This document shows, one piece after another, positions 8,586 to 17,396 of a stretch of 64,000 nt of DNA (its first letter is position 1; each line of letters begins with the position of its first letter). The stretch covers positions 124,001-188,000 of the forward strand of contig NZ_FNDS01000004.1 of NCBI RefSeq assembly GCF_900099785.1. The letters run 5' to 3'. Source of the stretch: Pseudomonas panipatensis. Its GTDB lineage: Bacteria; Pseudomonadota; Gammaproteobacteria; Pseudomonadales; Pseudomonadaceae. The translations under genes and the position numbers were made by a program. A model generated the notes under the pieces. The model did not search any database. It was not told the origin of the DNA and was given only the letters and a program-made list of their open reading frames with translations.

Positions 8586-8763
8586 GAATGGGAAGTGCTC
8601 GTCGGAAAAAGAAGAAGATTTTAACCAGCAACCCGCCCCCTCGCGCAAACCTTCTCGCAGCTCCCTGGCAGGCCCAGTCAAGGCCCTGGCAGGCCTGGGC
8701 AATCCAGTCACCGGCCGTCCCGCTCTAATGCCTCCGGCAGGAGCGCATCCTGCGAGCCATGGC

Positions 8764-8792
8764 TTGACCATGATTAACATATTAACTATAAC
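8764..8792 (+). promoter_or_regulatory. Sigma-70-type promoter of the hpaG1 operon
   Basis: TTGACC at 8764-8769 and TATAAC at 8787-8792 are separated by exactly 17 bases. One putative operator (8774-8785) fills the spacer and another (8794-8806) covers the expected start point, so a bound repressor would block RNA polymerase. The leader of about 70 bases ends in AGGAG before the hpaG1 ATG. Confidence 0.7.
8774..8785. promoter_or_regulatory. Putative HpaR operator 1
   Basis: TTAACATATTAA, matching TTAACA-N2-TTAA exactly, inside the -35/-10 spacer of the hpaG1 promoter. MarR-type repressors usually bind AT-rich dyads of this size beside their own gene. Confidence 0.6.
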
Positions 8793-8793
8793 G

Positions 8794-8806
8794 CTAAGAT
8801 GTTAAC
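8794..8806. promoter_or_regulatory. Putative HpaR operator 2
   Basis: Read on the minus strand it is GTTAACATCTTA, followed by G. The same 12 bases occur upstream of feaR at 23786-23797. It lies just downstream of the hpaG1 -10 box. Confidence 0.6.
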
Positions 8807-8869
8807 GATCACCCTCCCCCGAGCACTCGGCCAAGCGGTCGGTCTCGATCGACATCAGGAGAGCACCCC

Positions 8870-9535
8870 ATGCGTCGCGCAGTGAGCGAAGCCGCCGCGG
8901 GCACCCTGTTCGGCGTCGCGCTGAACTACCAGGGCCTGTTGCACAGCCGGCTGGAGGAATTCCAGCAGCCGCCCTACCAGAAGCCACCGGTCAAGCCAGT
9001 GCTGTTCATCAAGACGCCGAATACGCGCAACGGCAATGGCGATCCGGTGGTCTTCCCCGCCACCATCGAGCGCCTGCAACCGGGACCGGCCCTGGGCGTG
9101 GTGATCGGCCGCGACGCCAGCCGCGTCGGCGAACAGGACGCCATGGCCCACGTCGCCGGCTATGTGATCGTCAACGAGTTCAGCCAACCGGAAGACAGCT
9201 ATTACCGCCCGGCGGTCAAAGCCAAGTGCCGCGATGGCTTTTGTCCGCTGAGCAGCGAGGTGATCGGCCGCGACGAGATCGCCGACCCGCACGCCCTGCC
9301 GATCCGCCTGCTGGTCAACGGCGAAGTCCGCCAGCAGAACAGCACCGCCAACCTGGTGCGCCGCATTCCCAAGCTGATCGCCGAGATCAGCGAGTTCATG
9401 ACCCTGCATGCCGGCGACGTGCTGATCACCGGCACCCCCGAGGGTCGCGTCGACGTGAAGCCCGGCGACGACGTGGTGGTGGAGATCGAAGGTCTCGGCC
9501 GCCTGTGCAACACCGTAGTGGCGGAGGACGCCTGA
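8870..9535 (+). CDS. hpaG1: HpaG1: N-terminal half of the HHDD isomerase / OPET decarboxylase
   Basis: Fumarylacetoacetate-hydrolase-fold protein of 221 residues. In E. coli, HpaG is one polypeptide of two homologous halves that decarboxylates 5-oxopent-3-ene-1,2,5-tricarboxylate and isomerises the product. Here the halves are separate genes, as in several pseudomonads. Family blocks seen are FGVALNYQGLLHSR, KPVLFIKTPNT, GYVIVNEFSQPEDSYYRPAVKAKCRDGF and MTLHAGDVLITGTPEG. AGGAG lies eight bases before the ATG. First gene of the operon; hpaG2 begins after one intervening base. Confidence 0.92.
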   Translation: MRRAVSEAAAGTLFGVALNYQGLLHSRLEEFQQPPYQKPPVKPVLFIKTPNTRNGNGDPVVFPATIERLQPGPALGVVIGRDASRVGEQDAMAHVAGYVIVNEFSQPEDSYYRPAVKAKCRDGFCPLSSEVIGRDEIADPHALPIRLLVNGEVRQQNSTANLVRRIPKLIAEISEFMTLHAGDVLITGTPEGRVDVKPGDDVVVEIEGLGRLCNTVVAEDA

Positions 9536-9536
9536 G

Positions 9537-10307
9537 ATGAAGCACGCACGCATCCGCTACCAGGGCGACGTCCACGCCGTAACCGTCGAGGCTGACAACA
9601 CCGTGCGCCTGGCCGACGGCCGCCGGCTCGGCGAGCACGAGGTGGAATGGCTGCCGCCAGCCGAAGGCAGCATGTTCGCGCTCGGCTTGAACTACGCCGA
9701 CCACGCCGCCGAACTGGCCTTCAAGGCCCCCACCGAGCCGCTGGCGTTCATCAAGTCGAAGGGCACCTATACCGGCCACAACCAGGTCACCTGGCGTCCG
9801 GACAACGTCGCCTACATGCACTACGAGTGCGAACTGGTGGCGGTGATCGGCAAGCCGGCGCGCAACGTCAAGCGCGCGGACGCCCTCGCCTACCTGGCCG
9901 GCTACACCGTCTGCAACGACTACGCCATCCGCGACTACCTGGAAAACTACTACCGGCCCAACCTGCGGGTGAAGAACCGCGACGCCACCACCCCGGTCGG
10001 CCCGTGGATCGTTGACGCCGCCGACGTGGCCGACCCGTCGCGGCTGAAGCTGCGCACCTGGGTCAACGGCGTGCTGAAGCAGGAAGGCACCACCGCGGAC
10101 ATGATCTTCGACATCCCCTACCTGATCGAATACTTCTCCAGCTTCATGACCCTGCAGCCGGGCGACATGATCGCCACCGGCACGCCGGAAGGCCTGGCCG
10201 ACGTGGTCCCGGGCGATGAAGTGGTGGTGGAAGTGGAAGGCGTCGGCCGCCTGGTCAACCGCATCGTCAGCGAGGCCGAGTTCTTCGCGAACCGCGCCCG
10301 CCAGTAA
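9537..10307 (+). CDS. hpaG2: HpaG2: C-terminal half of the HHDD isomerase / OPET decarboxylase
   Basis: Second fumarylacetoacetate-hydrolase-fold subunit, 256 residues. Conserved elements are FALGLNYADHAAEL, EPLAFIKSKGTYTGHN, the metal-ligand stretch MHYECELVAVIGK, GYTVCNDYAIRDYLENYYRPN and LQPGDMIATGTPEGL. It probably works with HpaG1 to decarboxylate and isomerise the ring-cleavage product after HpaF, yielding 2-oxohept-3-ene-1,7-dioate. Tightly linked to hpaG1 and 17 bases ahead of hpaE. Confidence 0.93.
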   Translation: MKHARIRYQGDVHAVTVEADNTVRLADGRRLGEHEVEWLPPAEGSMFALGLNYADHAAELAFKAPTEPLAFIKSKGTYTGHNQVTWRPDNVAYMHYECELVAVIGKPARNVKRADALAYLAGYTVCNDYAIRDYLENYYRPNLRVKNRDATTPVGPWIVDAADVADPSRLKLRTWVNGVLKQEGTTADMIFDIPYLIEYFSSFMTLQPGDMIATGTPEGLADVVPGDEVVVEVEGVGRLVNRIVSEAEFFANRARQ

Positions 10308-10324
10308 CACGCAGAGGCAGAACC

Positions 10325-11785
10325 ATGATCAAGCACTGGATCAACGGCCGCGAGGTCGAGAGCAAAGCAGTCTTCACCAACTACAACCCGGCCACCGGCG
10401 ATGCCATCGGCGAAGTCGCCAGCGGCGGCGCCGAGGAAATCGCCCTGGCCGTCGCGGCGGCCAAGGAAGCCTTCCCGAAATGGGCCAACACCCCGGCCAA
10501 GGAACGCGCCAAGCTGATGCGCAAGCTGGGCGAGCTGATCGACCAGAACGTGCCGAACCTGGCCGAACTGGAAACCCTCGACACCGGCCTGCCGATCCAC
10601 CAGACCAAGAACGTGCTGATCCCCCGCGCCTCGCACAACTTCGAGTTCTTCGCCGAGGTCTGCACGCGCATGGACGGCCACAGCTACCCGGTGGACGACC
10701 AGATGCTCAACTACACCCTGTACCAGCCGGTGGGTGTCTGTGGCCTGGTGTCGCCGTGGAACGTGCCGTTCATGACCGCCACCTGGAAGACCGCACCCTG
10801 CCTGGCGCTGGGCAACACCGCGGTGCTGAAGATGAGCGAACTGTCGCCGCTGACCGCCAACGAGCTGGGCCGCCTGGCCCTGGAAGCCGGCATCCCGCCG
10901 GGCGTGCTCAACGTGGTGCAAGGCTACGGCGCCACCGCCGGCGACGCCCTGGTCCGCCACCCGGACGTACGCGCCATTTCCTTCACCGGCGGTACCGCCA
11001 CCGGCAGGAAGATCATGCAGACCGCCGGCCTGAAGAAATACTCCATGGAGCTGGGCGGCAAGTCGCCGGTGCTGATCTTCGACGATGCCGACCTCGACCG
11101 CGCCCTCGACGCCGCGCTGTTCACCATCTTCTCGCTGAACGGCGAGCGCTGCACCGCCGGCAGCCGTATCTTCATCCAGGAAACGGTCTACGACCGCTTC
11201 GTCGCCGAGTTCGCCGCCCGCGCCAAGCGCCTGATCGTCGGCGACCCGCAGGACCCGAAGACCCAGGTCGGCTCGATGATCACCCAGGCCCACTACGACA
11301 AGGTCACCGGCTACATCCGCATCGGCATCGAGGAAGGCGCCAGCCTGCTGGCCGGCGGCCTGGAGCGCCCGGCCAACCTGCCGGCGCACCTCGCCAAGGG
11401 CCAGTTCATCCAGCCCACGGTGTTCGCCAACGTCGACAACCGCATGCGCATCGCCCAGGAGGAAATCTTCGGCCCGGTGGTCTGCCTGATGAAGTTCAAG
11501 GACGAAGCCGAGGCCCTGACGCTCGCCAACGACACCGAATACGGCCTGGCTTCCTACATCTGGACCCAGGACATCGGCAAGGCCCATCGCCTGGCGCGCG
11601 GCATCGAGGCCGGCATGGTCTTCATCAACAGCCAGAACGTCCGCGACCTGCGCCAGCCGTTCGGCGGCGTGAAAGGTTCGGGCACCGGCCGCGAAGGCGG
11701 CCAGTACAGCTTCGAGGTCTTCGCCGAAATCAAGAACGTGTGCATCTCCATGGGCAGCCACCACATCCCGCGCTGGGGCCTGTGA
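10325..11785 (+). CDS. hpaE: 5-carboxymethyl-2-hydroxymuconate semialdehyde dehydrogenase
   Basis: NAD-dependent aldehyde dehydrogenase that oxidises the semialdehyde made by HpaD to 5-carboxymethyl-2-hydroxymuconate. It has 486 residues, with the aldehyde dehydrogenase motifs SPWNVPFM, the glycine signature FTGGTATG, catalytic Glu in MELGGKSP and catalytic Cys in NGERCTAGS, and the C-terminal QPFGGVKGSGTGREGG. The ATG is preceded by AGAGGCAGAACC. A gap of 120 bases with two hairpins follows before hpaD, the longest break in the operon. Confidence 0.95.
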   Translation: MIKHWINGREVESKAVFTNYNPATGDAIGEVASGGAEEIALAVAAAKEAFPKWANTPAKERAKLMRKLGELIDQNVPNLAELETLDTGLPIHQTKNVLIPRASHNFEFFAEVCTRMDGHSYPVDDQMLNYTLYQPVGVCGLVSPWNVPFMTATWKTAPCLALGNTAVLKMSELSPLTANELGRLALEAGIPPGVLNVVQGYGATAGDALVRHPDVRAISFTGGTATGRKIMQTAGLKKYSMELGGKSPVLIFDDADLDRALDAALFTIFSLNGERCTAGSRIFIQETVYDRFVAEFAARAKRLIVGDPQDPKTQVGSMITQAHYDKVTGYIRIGIEEGASLLAGGLERPANLPAHLAKGQFIQPTVFANVDNRMRIAQEEIFGPVVCLMKFKDEAEALTLANDTEYGLASYIWTQDIGKAHRLARGIEAGMVFINSQNVRDLRQPFGGVKGSGTGREGGQYSFEVFAEIKNVCISMGSHHIPRWGL

Positions 11786-11802
11786 GCACTCGGGACCTTC
11801 CA

Positions 11803-11888
11803 GGGCGGTCCATCCAGAAGACCGCCCGACTCGCCAGCGTGCAGACACAATCACAAGAATCCGGGCGCCCCGCCATGCGCGGCGCCCG
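11803..11888 (+). other. Two intercistronic hairpins between hpaE and hpaD
   Basis: First hairpin: GGGCGGTC (11803-11810) with GACCGCCC (11820-11827), a perfect 8-bp stem. Second: CGGGCGCC (11862-11869) with GGCGCCCG (11881-11888), also 8 bp. Neither is followed by a T-run. They may act as mRNA processing or stability elements, or partly attenuate downstream expression. Confidence 0.5.
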
Positions 11889-11905
11889 CCGCTAGGAGAA
11901 TCGTC

Positions 11906-12829
11906 ATGGGCAAACTCGCTCTGGCTGCCAAGATCACCCACGTTCCGTCGATGTACCTGTCCGAACTGCCCGGCCCGCGCCAGGGCTTCCGCCAGGCCGC
12001 CATCGACGGGCACCAGGAAATCGGCCGCCGCTGCCGCGAACTGGGTGTGGACACCATCGTCGTCTTCGACACCCACTGGCTGGTCAACGCCAACTACCAC
12101 ATCAACTGCGCGCCGCGCTTCCAGGGGCTGTACACCAGCAACGAGCTGCCGCACTTCATCAGCAACATGGAATACGGTTTCCCCGGCAACCCGGAACTCG
12201 GCCGCATCCTCGCCGAAGGCTGCAACGCCCTGGGCGTGGAAACCCTGGCCCACGACGCCACCACCCTGGCGCCCGAGTACGGCACCCTGGTGCCGATGCG
12301 CTACATGAACCAGGACCAGCACTTCAAGGTGGTCTCGGTCTCCGCCCTGTGCACCGTGCATTACCTGAACGACAGCGCGCGCCTCGGCTGGGCCATGCGC
12401 AAGGCGGTGGAGGAACACTACGACGGCACCGTCGCCTTCCTCGCCAGCGGCTCGCTGTCGCATCGCTTCGCGCAGAACGGCCAGGCCCCGGACTTCGCCA
12501 CCCGGATCTGGAGCCCGTTCCTGGAAAACCTCGACCTGAGCGTCATCCAGATGTGGCAGGACGGCCGCTGGCAGGAGTTCTGCGCGATGCTCCCGGAGTA
12601 CGCCGCCAAGGGCCATGGCGAAGGCTTCATGCACGACACGGCAATGCTGCTCGGCGCGCTCGGCTGGTCCGACTACGACGGCAAGGCGGAGGTACTCACT
12701 CCCTACTTCGGCGCCTCCGGCACCGGACAGATCAACGCGGTGTTCCCGGTCACCGCGCAGGACGGCGCGGCCATTCCGGCGGCGCAGGCTTCCAACCCGG
12801 CCTGCGGCCAATCCAGCAGCCGCCTCTGA
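11906..12829 (+). CDS. hpaD: Homoprotocatechuate (3,4-dihydroxyphenylacetate) 2,3-dioxygenase
   Basis: Ring-cleaving extradiol dioxygenase of the LigB (class III) type, which uses non-haem Fe(II) to open homoprotocatechuate. It has 307 residues. Candidate iron ligands are the His in KITHVPSMY near the N-terminus and in VFDTHWLVN. Further family blocks are YGFPGNPELG, THDATTLAPEYGTL-like sequence around residue 115, and FLASGSLSHRF. The C-terminal tail after VFPVTAQDG extends beyond the usual end of about 283 residues and looks like low-complexity extra sequence. TAGGAGAATCGTC precedes the ATG. Confidence 0.94.
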   Translation: MGKLALAAKITHVPSMYLSELPGPRQGFRQAAIDGHQEIGRRCRELGVDTIVVFDTHWLVNANYHINCAPRFQGLYTSNELPHFISNMEYGFPGNPELGRILAEGCNALGVETLAHDATTLAPEYGTLVPMRYMNQDQHFKVVSVSALCTVHYLNDSARLGWAMRKAVEEHYDGTVAFLASGSLSHRFAQNGQAPDFATRIWSPFLENLDLSVIQMWQDGRWQEFCAMLPEYAAKGHGEGFMHDTAMLLGALGWSDYDGKAEVLTPYFGASGTGQINAVFPVTAQDGAAIPAAQASNPACGQSSSRL

Positions 12830-12840
12830 GGAACAGCGCC

Positions 12841-13233
12841 ATGCCGCACTTCATCGCCGAATACACCGACAACATCGAAGCCGACGCCGACCTGCCGGGG
12901 CTGTTCGAGAAGGTCCACGCCTGCCTGGGCGCGTCCGGGGTCTTCCCCCTGGGCGGTATCCGCAGCCGCGGCGTGCGCCTGGACACCTGGCGCATGGCCG
13001 ACGGGCAGCATGACTACGCCTTCGTCCACATGAGCCTGAAGGTCGGCGCCGGACGCGATCTGGAGACCCGCCGGCAGGTCGCCGACGCGCTCTTCGAGGT
13101 GATCACCGCGCACTTCGCCGACCTCCAGGCGCGCCGCCTGCTCGCGCTGTCCTTCGAGATGAGCGAGCTGAACGCCGAGCTCAATTACAAGCAGAACAAC
13201 GTCCACGCCTTCCTCAAGGGGCAGGCCGGCTGA
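12841..13233 (+). CDS. hpaF: 5-carboxymethyl-2-hydroxymuconate delta-isomerase
   Basis: Small trimeric tautomerase-superfamily isomerase acting after HpaE. It has 130 residues with the expected start [12 protein letters not shown], whose Pro2 is the catalytic base. The core [16 protein letters not shown] and the end [13 protein letters not shown] fit the CHMI family. I use the ATG at 12841, 11 bases after the hpaD stop; the frame is open further upstream inside hpaD but that is a shadow. Confidence 0.93.
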   Translation: MPHFIAEYTDNIEADADLPGLFEKVHACLGASGVFPLGGIRSRGVRLDTWRMADGQHDYAFVHMSLKVGAGRDLETRRQVADALFEVITAHFADLQARRLLALSFEMSELNAELNYKQNNVHAFLKGQAG

Positions 13234-13275
13234 CGTTCCGCGCCCTCGCGCTCACGACAAAAGAAGAACAAGACC

Positions 13276-14583
13276 ATGAGTACAACCACGACCCTCGACG
13301 GCGCCGCCCTGCCCGGCGCCAGCGACCGTACCTATACCCGCATCGCCTGGCGGCTGATGCCGCTGTTGCTGGTCTGCTACGTGTTCGCCCACCTGGACCG
13401 CATCAACATCGGCTTCGCCAAGCTACAGATGAGTGGCGACCTGCATTTCAGCGACACCGTCTACGGCCTCGGCGCCGGTCTGTTCTTCGTCGCCTACGCG
13501 CTGTTCGGCGTGCCCAGCAACCTGATGCTGGAACGCATCGGCCCACGGCGCTGGATCGCCTTCCTGATGGTGACCTGGGGCCTGCTCTCGACCAGCATGC
13601 TGCTGATCGAGAGCGCCAGCGCCTTCTATACGCTGCGCCTGCTGCTGGGGGTGGCCGAGGCCGGCTTCTTCCCCGGCATCCTGGTCTACATCAACCGCTG
13701 GTTCCCGGCGCGCCGCCGCGCGCAGATCACCGCGCTGTTCGCCATCGCCGTGCCCATGGCCGGGGTCATCGGCGGACCGCTGTCGGGCTGGATTCTCGAA
13801 GGCTTCCACGATTTCGCCGGCCTGCGCGGCTGGCAGTGGATGTTCCTCATCGAGGGCCTGCCGGTGGTGCTGCTCGGCCTGGTGGTCTGGTGCAGCCTGC
13901 CGGAGAGCTTCGAGCGCGCCGCCTGGCTGAGCGAGGAGCAGAAAACCGGCCTGCGCGAGGAGTTGCACGGCGAGGAGCAGCGAAAGGCGATCACCTCCTT
14001 CGCCGGCATCCTGCGCAATGGCCACGTCTGGCTGCTGGTGGCGATCTACTTCGCGGTGATGCTGGCGGTGAACACCATCGCTTTCTGGGCGCCCAGCCTG
14101 ATCCACTCCGCCGGGATCGGCTCGGACAGCCGCATCGGTCTGCTCAGCGCCCTGCCGTACCTGGCCGGCTGCGTGTTCATGATCGCCCTCGGCCGCTCCT
14201 CCGACCTCCGCCGCGAGCGCCGCTGGCACCTGGCCGTGCCGCTGCTGATGTCCGCCATCGGCCTGACCCTGGCCGCCGTGGCGCCGACCGATGCGCTGCC
14301 GGTGATGGCCGGGCTGATCGTCGCCGGGATGGGCGCCAGCGCCGCCCTGCCGATGTTCTGGCAACTGCCGCCGGCCTTCCTCGGCGCCCGTGCCCAGGCC
14401 GCCGGCATCGCCCTGATCAGCTCCTTCGGCAGCGTCGCCGCCTTCCTCGCGCCCTACCTGATCGGCTGGATGCGCGACACCACCCAGAGCGCCAGCCTGG
14501 CCCTGTACCTGCTGGCCTTCCTCATCGCCCTCGGCGCCGCCCTGGTCCTGCGCACCCCGGCCGCCGTGGTCAACCCACGCTGA
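13276..14583 (+). CDS. hpaX: 4-hydroxyphenylacetate permease (MFS, ACS family)
   Basis: Major facilitator of the anion:cation symporter family with 435 residues and about 12 membrane segments. The first segments ([18 protein letters not shown]) and the motif [20 protein letters not shown] are typical of HpaX and other aromatic-acid permeases. It lies between hpaF and hpaH in the operon. The leader carries AAGAAGAACAA (13261-13271) right before the ATG, an AAnAAnAA-type Hfq/Crc target, with no strong Shine-Dalgarno sequence besides. Import of 4-HPA or a related phenolic acid is inferred from context. Confidence 0.88.
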   Translation: MSTTTTLDGAALPGASDRTYTRIAWRLMPLLLVCYVFAHLDRINIGFAKLQMSGDLHFSDTVYGLGAGLFFVAYALFGVPSNLMLERIGPRRWIAFLMVTWGLLSTSMLLIESASAFYTLRLLLGVAEAGFFPGILVYINRWFPARRRAQITALFAIAVPMAGVIGGPLSGWILEGFHDFAGLRGWQWMFLIEGLPVVLLGLVVWCSLPESFERAAWLSEEQKTGLREELHGEEQRKAITSFAGILRNGHVWLLVAIYFAVMLAVNTIAFWAPSLIHSAGIGSDSRIGLLSALPYLAGCVFMIALGRSSDLRRERRWHLAVPLLMSAIGLTLAAVAPTDALPVMAGLIVAGMGASAALPMFWQLPPAFLGARAQAAGIALISSFGSVAAFLAPYLIGWMRDTTQSASLALYLLAFLIALGAALVLRTPAAVVNPR

Positions 14584-14594
14584 GAGACACCACC

Positions 14595-15398
14595 ATGCTC
14601 GATCCCCATCTGATCCAGGAAGCCGCCACCCGCCTCGACGCCGCCGAGCACTCGCGCCAGCAGGTACGCCAGTTCTCCCTCGACTACCCGAACATCGGCA
14701 TCGAGGACGCCTACGCCATCCAGCGCGCCTGGGTGGCGCGGAAGATCGCCGACGGCCGGGTGCTCAAGGGCCACAAGATCGGCCTGACCTCGCGCGCCAT
14801 GCAGGTCTCGTCGAACATCACCGAGCCCGACTACGGCGCGCTGCTCGACGACATGTTCTTCGAGGAAGGCAGCGACATTCCCTTCGCGCGCTTCATCGTG
14901 CCGCGCGTCGAAGTGGAGCTGGCGTTCATCCTCGGCAAGCCGCTGCGCGGGCCGAACTGCACCCTGTTCGATGTGCTCGACGCCACCGAATGGGTGATCC
15001 CGGCGCTGGAAATCATCGACGCGCGCATCCAGCAGGTGGACCCGGAAACCAAGGCCACGCGCAAGGTCTTCGACACCATCTCCGACAACGCCGCCAATGC
15101 CGGCGTGGTCATGGGCGGACGCGCCGTGCGGCCGAACGACATCGACCTGCGCAAGGTGCCGGCGGTGCTCTACCGCAACGGCGTGATCGAGGAGTCCGGG
15201 GTGTCCGCCGCGGTGCTCAACCATCCGGCCAAGGGCGTGGCCTGGCTGGCCAACAAGCTGGCGCCCTATGACGTCACCCTGGAAGCCGGGCAGATCATCC
15301 TCGGCGGCTCCTTCACCCGCCCGGTGGCCGCCGCCCCCGGCGACACCTTCCACGTCGACTACGACCAGCTCGGCTGCATCGCCTGCCGCTTCGTCTGA
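14595..15398 (+). CDS. hpaH: 2-oxohept-3-ene-1,7-dioate (OHED) hydratase
   Basis: Metal-dependent hydratase of the fumarylacetoacetase fold that adds water to 2-oxohept-3-enedioate. It has 267 residues, the same length as E. coli HpaH. Characteristic blocks: [44 protein letters not shown] and [15 protein letters not shown]. The ATG at 14595 lies 11 bases after the hpaX stop; an in-frame upstream extension into hpaX is not used. Its product is the substrate of HpaI, encoded next. Confidence 0.94.
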   Translation: MLDPHLIQEAATRLDAAEHSRQQVRQFSLDYPNIGIEDAYAIQRAWVARKIADGRVLKGHKIGLTSRAMQVSSNITEPDYGALLDDMFFEEGSDIPFARFIVPRVEVELAFILGKPLRGPNCTLFDVLDATEWVIPALEIIDARIQQVDPETKATRKVFDTISDNAANAGVVMGGRAVRPNDIDLRKVPAVLYRNGVIEESGVSAAVLNHPAKGVAWLANKLAPYDVTLEAGQIILGGSFTRPVAAAPGDTFHVDYDQLGCIACRFV

Positions 15399-15408
15399 GG
15401 GAACCCCC

Positions 15409-16215
15409 ATGCAGATGCCCATCAACCGCTTCAAGCAACGCCTGCAAGCCGGCGAGGCACAGATCGGCCTGTGGCTCGGCCTGGCCGATCCCTACTGCGC
15501 AGAGCTGGCGGCCAACGCCGGCTTCGACTGGCTGCTGCTCGACGGCGAGCACGCACCCAACGACCTGCGCAGCCTGCTCGGCCAGTTGCAGGCGGTGGCG
15601 CCCTACGCCAGCCAGCCGATCATCCGCCCGCCGATCGGCGATAGCGCGCTGATCAAACAACTGCTGGATATCGGCGCGCAGACCCTGCTGGTGCCCATGG
15701 TCGACAGCGCCGGACAGGCTCGCGAGCTGGTCCGCGCCATGCGCTACCCGCCGCAGGGTATCCGCGGTGTCGGCAGCGCCCTGGCCCGTGCCTCGCGCTG
15801 GAACGGCATTCCCGGCTACCTGGACCAGGCCGACGAACAGATGTGCCTGCTGGTGCAGATCGAGAACCTCGACGGCCTGGCCAATCTCGACGCCATCGCC
15901 GCCGTCGAGGGTGTCGATGGCGTGTTCATCGGTCCCGCCGATCTCAGCGCCGCCATGGGCCAGCGCGGCAACCCCGGACACCCCGAGGTACAGGCCGCCA
16001 TCGAAGACGCCATCCGGCGCATTCAGAAAGCCGGCAAGGCGGCGGGCATTCTCAGTGCCGACGAAAAGCTCGCCCGCCGCTACCTGGAGCTGGGCGCGAC
16101 CTTCGTCGCCGTGGGCGTGGACACCAGCCTGCTGGCGGGCGCCCTGCGCAAACTCGCCGGCACCTTCAAGGCGGACGCCGCCGCCAGCGCGCCGGCCGCG
16201 CCCTCGGTGTACTGA
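15409..16215 (+). CDS. hpaI: 4-hydroxy-2-oxoheptanedioate aldolase
   Basis: Class II (metal-dependent) aldolase that splits 4-hydroxy-2-oxoheptanedioate to pyruvate and succinate semialdehyde, the last step of the pathway. It has 268 residues, with [29 protein letters not shown], the metal-binding [10 protein letters not shown] region and [25 protein letters not shown] precedes the ATG. No succinate-semialdehyde dehydrogenase gene (gabD or sad type) is obvious nearby, so that activity must come from elsewhere. Last gene of the operon; the next gene is convergent. Confidence 0.94.
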   Translation: MQMPINRFKQRLQAGEAQIGLWLGLADPYCAELAANAGFDWLLLDGEHAPNDLRSLLGQLQAVAPYASQPIIRPPIGDSALIKQLLDIGAQTLLVPMVDSAGQARELVRAMRYPPQGIRGVGSALARASRWNGIPGYLDQADEQMCLLVQIENLDGLANLDAIAAVEGVDGVFIGPADLSAAMGQRGNPGHPEVQAAIEDAIRRIQKAGKAAGILSADEKLARRYLELGATFVAVGVDTSLLAGALRKLAGTFKADAAASAPAAPSVY

Positions 16216-16219
16216 ACGC

Positions 16220-16253
16220 AGCGCCCGTCCCGCTCGACGCCGGACCGGGCGCT
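16220..16253. terminator. Hairpin between convergent hpaI and second hpaR-like gene
   Basis: AGCGCCCG pairs with CGGGCGCT, with additional TCC/GGA pairing inside. It sits exactly between the two stop codons. There is no T-run on the plus strand. Confidence 0.4.
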
Positions 16254-16675
16254 CAGGGGCGCAGGCCCTTCAACTCATGCAGCAACGCCAGCAGCCGCGC
16301 CACCTTCTCCTCGCCCAGCCGCCGCTCGATCTCCCGGTAGTTGTCCTCCATCTGCCCACGCATGGCCTGGAAGCACACCTCGCCCGCCGTGGCCAGGCTC
16401 ACCAGGCTGCGGCGCTGGTCCTCGGCGGACTTGCGCCGGCGCACCAGGCCGTCGCGCTCCAGCCGTGCCAGCACACCGCACAGGCTCGGCTGGAGAATGC
16501 AGGCCAGGTGCGCCAACTGGCGGCTTTCCAGTTCGCCGTGCTGGCGCAGCAGACGAATCACGCGCCACTGCTGTTCGGTCAGCCCCTGGCGATTGAGCTG
16601 CGGACGAAAGAAGCGCATGGTCGCTTCGCGCGCTTGCAACAGCGCGAGGGTCAGGGAGGGGGTGGCGTTCGGCAT
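16253..16675 (-). CDS. Second HpaR-like MarR repressor
   Basis: Encodes 140 residues, the same length as HpaR at 8163-8585 and clearly paralogous: SLTLALLQAREATMRFFRPQL, LTEQQWRVIRLLRQHGELES, ACILQPSLCGVLARLERDG, KSAEDQRRSLVSLA. The recognition region differs (KPSMTG in HpaR, QPSLCG here), so its operator preference may differ. I chose the ATG at 16675 by alignment with HpaR. It is divergent from the GlcG-like gene at 16821 and convergent with hpaI. No TTAACA dyad is seen upstream of it. It may sense a different ligand, such as an upstream amine-derived compound. Confidence 0.85.
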   Translation of the reverse strand: MPNATPSLTLALLQAREATMRFFRPQLNRQGLTEQQWRVIRLLRQHGELESRQLAHLACILQPSLCGVLARLERDGLVRRRKSAEDQRRSLVSLATAGEVCFQAMRGQMEDNYREIERRLGEEKVARLLALLHELKGLRP

Positions 16676-16820
16676 GGCAGGACTTCGACTGGTCGGGGTG
16701 ATGCCGGCATTAGACGGACAACCGCCATCCCCGTCATGACCGAGGCTGCCAGCGCCCATGTCCCGGCGTGACGCCTTTCCATCGTCCCCCATCACCGCAA
16801 CCCGACAGAGGCAATCCCTT

Positions 16821-17261
16821 ATGCACAGGCTTCTCCGCCAACAGACCAGCATCACCCTCGACCTGGCCATGCAGGCACTCCAGGCCGCCCTGGCGCAGGC
16901 CGCCACTGACGGCGTGCGCATCAGCATCGTGATCGTGGACGCCAGCGCCCAGCCGATCCACAGCGCGCACATGGACGGCGCGCCCGCGCAATGCCGCGAC
17001 ATCGCCCTGGGCAAGGCGCGCAGCGCCGCCGGCTTCGGCTGTGCCACCGGCGATTGGCAGGAGCGCCTGGAGCGCAGTTCGCCGGCCGTGCGCCAGGGCT
17101 TGCCGCTGCAGGCCGGGCTGGTGCTGTTCGGCGGCGGCGAGCCGTTCCGCCTGGGCAGCGAGGTGCTCGGCGCCATCGGTGTTTCCGGCGCTTCGGAGCA
17201 GGTCGACGTGCGCTGCGCGCGAGCCGCCGTCGAGCGCGTGCAAAGCCTGCTCGATAGCTGA
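16821..17261 (+). CDS. GlcG/HbpS-family (DUF336) protein
   Basis: Encodes 146 residues from the ATG at 16821 (MHRLLRQQTSITLDLAMQAL), with AGAGG eight bases upstream. The sequence VRISIVIVDASAQPIHSAHMDGA and the C-terminal EVLGAIGVSGASEQVD are the GlcG/HbpS signatures. Members of this family are small cytoplasmic or exported proteins; some bind haem or cobalamin, many are encoded next to catabolic oxidoreductases, and most have no known function. Divergent from the second HpaR-like gene, so that protein may control it. Role here unknown. Confidence 0.7.
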   Translation: MHRLLRQQTSITLDLAMQALQAALAQAATDGVRISIVIVDASAQPIHSAHMDGAPAQCRDIALGKARSAAGFGCATGDWQERLERSSPAVRQGLPLQAGLVLFGGGEPFRLGSEVLGAIGVSGASEQVDVRCARAAVERVQSLLDS

Positions 17262-17396
17262 AGCCGGCCGCTCTGTCAGCCCGGGACAAGTGCCGGGGCA
17301 GTCAGGATCAAGACAGCGCCCCCCGGCGCAGCCCCTAATAGGGCAACCCGCCGGGCATCGCCCGGGTCATCCATCACCCGGTTTCAGGCTGCTGTC

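Noticed and set aside
10118-12811. 897-codon minus-strand frame opposite hpaE/hpaD
   Set aside because: Shadow frame across two well-supported genes and their gap; no ribosome site or known domain.
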